Below, piece after piece: positions 61,341 to 64,000 of a stretch of DNA of 64,000 nt; positions within the stretch are counted from its first letter, which is position 1, and each line of letters begins with the position of its first letter. The stretch is taken from positions 5,460,510 to 5,524,509 of the forward strand of contig CM063244.1 of the NCBI GenBank assembly GCA_032158295.1, in the 5' to 3' direction. The DNA comes from Pycnopodia helianthoides. Its lineage: Eukaryota > Echinodermata > Asteroidea > Forcipulatida > Asteriidae. Below the pieces are notes generated by a model, which was not told the DNA's origin, made no database searches, and saw only the letters and a program-made list of their open reading frames with translations. A program made the position numbers and the translations under genes.

Positions 61341-61659
61341 AATTATTATTTTTCTACAGACTACCGATGGAACAGATGAGACCCTATGTCACAACTGAAG
61401 CAGTTCATACAGCTTGAAATCTAGCTTCTACTAGTTAGAAAACAAAGACAGTGATTGCGATGCCATTTTTCAACCAGGGCAGGCAAACTTTTGAAAGACC
61501 CGTCAGGCACATAATCAATGTGCAAATTAGGTCCCTGATGTTTATCAAGTGATCTTTGTAAAGTCTATAATTATGGCTGTGAAGTGTACCGACAGGACAA
61601 GCATTGATTTCACAGGAATGCTGTAGATAAATGGCCATACATTTTGTGATGTTGTTATA

Positions 61660-61665
61660 TTTATT
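61660..61665 (-). terminator. Candidate poly(A) signal of NLR-B
   Basis: AATAAA on the minus strand in the same context and distance past the stop as in NLR-A. Confidence 0.45.
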
Positions 61666-61851
61666 CTCATGTTATTTAGCCCATTTTACTACATGCTGAA
61701 ATAGACCTCCCCATAATCTTCTGTTGCATTCAATTCTTGTACTATGGTTTTCCCTAACTAAGTACCAGCCTCTTCCCTCTTCCCTGCACTATCTTGTATT
61801 GTTGTAATGGGTTGTAGATGCCGCAGATTACAGATTCTACAAGACAAACCT

Positions 61852-63496
61852 TCACTCGAAACATACAATGCAGTTGTCAACCTCACAATTACTGTATGTT
61901 TTGATATATTCCCAATCGTCCTTGGTTAACTTGCAGTCTTGCAACACCAGCTTTTTAAGGGGTACCAGCCTCGACAAAAACGGGAACCATATTTCTGCTG
62001 ATCCCTTCAGATCAGTGTTACCATTGAGATACAACTCTGCAAGGTCAGGCATACCCTCCAGTTGCTTAACAAGGCATTGGATTGTTGTACCTTTCAGGCC
62101 AAAGTTAGAAAACACCAATCGCTCGAGCTTGAACTGCTGCAACTGTGCACACCAGGCAATGTCTGAATGGACAAACTTTTCAAATTCTGAGAGACTCAAC
62201 TCTTTCAGTTCGGTCCTTTTACTCATCACTTTCAGGATATCTTCTAGGTTTGCATTCGATACTGAGCAACCTCTGATGAGTAGCGTGGTTCCATCAGATA
62301 TCTTCAACTGGTAGTTCATTTCGGGATGGACATTATTATCAACTGAGCAGTTTACCAGACTTGACAGATCAATACATGATTGAGCGATAAATTTCAGATC
62401 TTCTGTGGCGATATTGCAATCGTTCATGCGTAATTTTGTCAGATTCTTTAGACAATATAAACACTTTGACCACTCGCTTATAGAATGCCTAAGTTCTACA
62501 TTACCAGATAGCTGCAAGGTGATCAACCTGACCATGCAAGCAAGGAACTTGACATCTTTACCTACTAGTGAGCAGTCCCTCAATTTCAGCTTCTTAAGGT
62601 TATCCATCTTCTCCAAACATGGGGCCCACAATTCAGCCTTGCCACCCAAATGTCTATTGTGAGAAAGGTCCAAGCTGACAAGGGTAACAATGGCTGCAAC
62701 GTGCTGCACATCATTATCATTCAATTGACAATACTGCAAGCTCAGTTTGCCTAGTTTTTGCATTTTTCCCATCAAGGGAGCCCAAAGACTGCCTGAGCCG
62801 CCCAAACCTTGGCAGTATTGAAAGTTCAAGACGGACAGATTATGCATGTTACACATGAGATGCAATAACTTGTGAAAAGACTTCTGCAAGTTGCAACTTT
62901 GTAGAACAACTTCATTTACCTTCCCTAGAAAAACTGCCCCTTTATTTCTCTTTGTACCTACTACACAATTAAGAAAGTATGCAAATGAATTAAGGCTGTC
63001 TTCATCATACTGCTTAATGCACACTTCCTCAGTGACAACCAAATTTATGAAGTCCTCGGTTGGCGGTTCTTTTGACTGATTCTCAAAGTAACAGTTGAGG
63101 GCCAATCTGTGATCATCTGGGCACTTTTCCTTCAAGATTGCTAGGACTGCATTGGTGCATTCATCATTGCCACCACAACAGAAACGCAGCAGATAGTCTA
63201 AGTTTGACAGATTTCTCATTCCTTTAATTTGACCAAGAATCTTTTGAAACTCATCAAAGTTCTCCTTCTGCAAGTTTTGCAAGAAGAGACCTGCACAAAA
63301 TTCTTGCATAGTTTTGTGAAGAAACTGTATACTGTTCTGCAACTCTAATCCCTCTAAAACCTTCTGACTGGTGAGAATACCTGCTGCTAAAGCCGAGACG
63401 AGTGCCCCCGTCTCAAACAATTTCTCTGCGAATGAGAGTTTCTGGATTTTGGACAGGAGACCATCCAAAGCACTCTTTCCAATTTCATTTACAGTA
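61852..63496 (-). CDS. NLR-B NACHT C-terminus plus LRR portion
   Basis: A single open frame of more than 530 codons from LDGLLSKIQKLSFAE through FLHKTMQEFCAG to the LRR array and stop. In NLR-A the same stretch is split by a frameshift, so this copy gives the ancestral reading across that point (KGAVFLGKVNEVVLQ). By eye, 39 of about 345 LRR residues differ from NLR-A. Confidence 0.88.
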
Positions 63497-64000
63497 GAGA
63501 TATTTCCTTTACTGTGATTACCTTTTTCCCCTTTCTTCTTCTAAAGAGATAGTTCAATGCATCTTTGTAAAGAAGAGACAAGGTCTCCGGGAGTGAAGAT
63601 GATTCTTGCCACAGAGCACATACCATGAGAAGTAGCATCGGGCTCTTCACCAACTCTGACAACACATTGGAAGATTGAATCTTCTGCAAGAGCTCCTTTG
63701 CCTTCTCTATCTCCTTTGAATATACTTGTTTCACATACTTCTCTATGTCTTCTTTTCGGAATCCCAAAACCTTAACACGGTTCATTGTTTCTTGCATGAG
63801 TTCAGTGCGGAGTGTGTGATACTGAGAGGGGCGGGTTGTTACAACAACACAGCATTTACCAAGCATTTTTTGACTTACAATTTTGAGCACAGAACCAAAT
63901 TTGGCTTGATCTAGGATGGTGGTCATGAACTCGTCAAAGCCGTCCAAGAGAATCAGCACATTCTCTGGGTTAGCTTTGATATAAGACTGCAAATCAGTCT
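63489..64000 (-). CDS. NLR-B NACHT portion (5'-truncated by window edge)
   Basis: Encodes the NACHT Walker B and sensor region, a KVLGFRKEDIEKYVKQ helix and LVKSPMLLLMVCALW. About nine residues in the first hundred differ from NLR-A. It ends at a frameshift stop. Confidence 0.85.
   Translation of the reverse strand, partial: TDLQSYIKANPENVLILLDGFDEFMTTILDQAKFGSVLKIVSQKMLGKCCVVVTTRPSQYHTLRTELMQETMNRVKVLGFRKEDIEKYVKQVYSKEIEKAKELLQKIQSSNVLSELVKSPMLLLMVCALWQESSSLPETLSLLYKDALNYLFRRRKGKKVITVKEISLL

Larger units (their letters stand above)
56285..64000. repeat. Segmental duplication, unit B
   Basis: Second copy of the leader-to-NLR block. Private insertions are MITEs at 56555-56937 and 59784-60171 and a SINE at 58724-59142. 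The MITE at 60183-60562 is shared with unit A (41607-41991), so it predates the duplication. Confidence 0.8.
61852..64000 (-). pseudogene. NLR-B: partial NACHT-LRR receptor with one frameshift (runs off the right edge)
   Basis: A close paralogue of NLR-A in the same orientation. The NACHT half (63992-63489) holds Walker B (VLILLDGFDEF) and VVVTTRPSQ; the Walker A and DEATH parts are beyond the window edge. One base present in NLR-A is missing between 63496 and 63497, so the first frame stops after 'TVKEISLL'. The second frame (63468-61852) is uninterrupted through the end of NACHT and all LRRs to CIVCFE and stop, so here the NLR-A frameshift site is intact. Each copy is thus broken at a different place, or each has one sequencing indel. 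Confidence 0.78.

Overview
The window looks like nuclear DNA of a marine deuterostome, most likely an echinoderm (inference). The reasons are long introns with GT-AG splice sites, AT-rich non-coding DNA packed with MITEs, SINEs and non-LTR retrotransposon fragments, and tandem NLR genes of DEATH-NACHT-LRR type, a class strongly expanded in echinoderms. No bacterial operon, CRISPR or phage structure is present. All protein genes that could be supported lie on the minus strand.

Main gene. I could rebuild an 11-coding-exon orthologue of MFSD5 (molybdate-anion transporter, MOT2-type MFS family) from 34805 down to 9844. All ten junctions are GT-AG and in phase and give one open frame of 459 codons plus stop. 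Most lines of its 25 kb are transposon-filled intron. Intron 8 carries an array of seven extra copies of the 3' part of exon 8 with its 5' splice site. Candidate leader exons lie at about 35.6 and 37.9 kb.

Upstream block. From about 37.9 to 48.9 kb lie a leader/promoter-like segment, a THAP-encoding P-element-like transposon with 8-bp target duplications, and NLR-A (a DEATH exon, a linker exon and a NACHT-LRR exon carrying a one-base frameshift). From about 56.3 kb to the right edge much of this block is repeated: a related leader, the same intergenic DNA, and NLR-B, which is cut by the window edge and has a different one-base frameshift. Private MITE and SINE insertions in each copy show that mobile elements kept landing after the duplication. 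A degenerate RTE-type LINE lies between the two units.

Left flank and repeats. I found no gene in 1-9.8 kb. It holds CA microsatellites, dispersed repeats, a tRNA-derived SINE, MITEs, and a Penelope-like repeat with a hammerhead-ribozyme-like core at 5147-5190. Other notable pieces are a 41-bp palindromic P-element remnant, a 681-bp element with 33-bp perfect terminal inverted repeats, a 21-bp minisatellite apparently seeded by a SINE, and a CR1/L2-like LINE split by a nested MITE.

Limits. Element family names rest on motifs read by eye, without database searches. Leader exons, transcription starts and poly(A) sites are candidates only. Either NLR frameshift could be an assembly indel.
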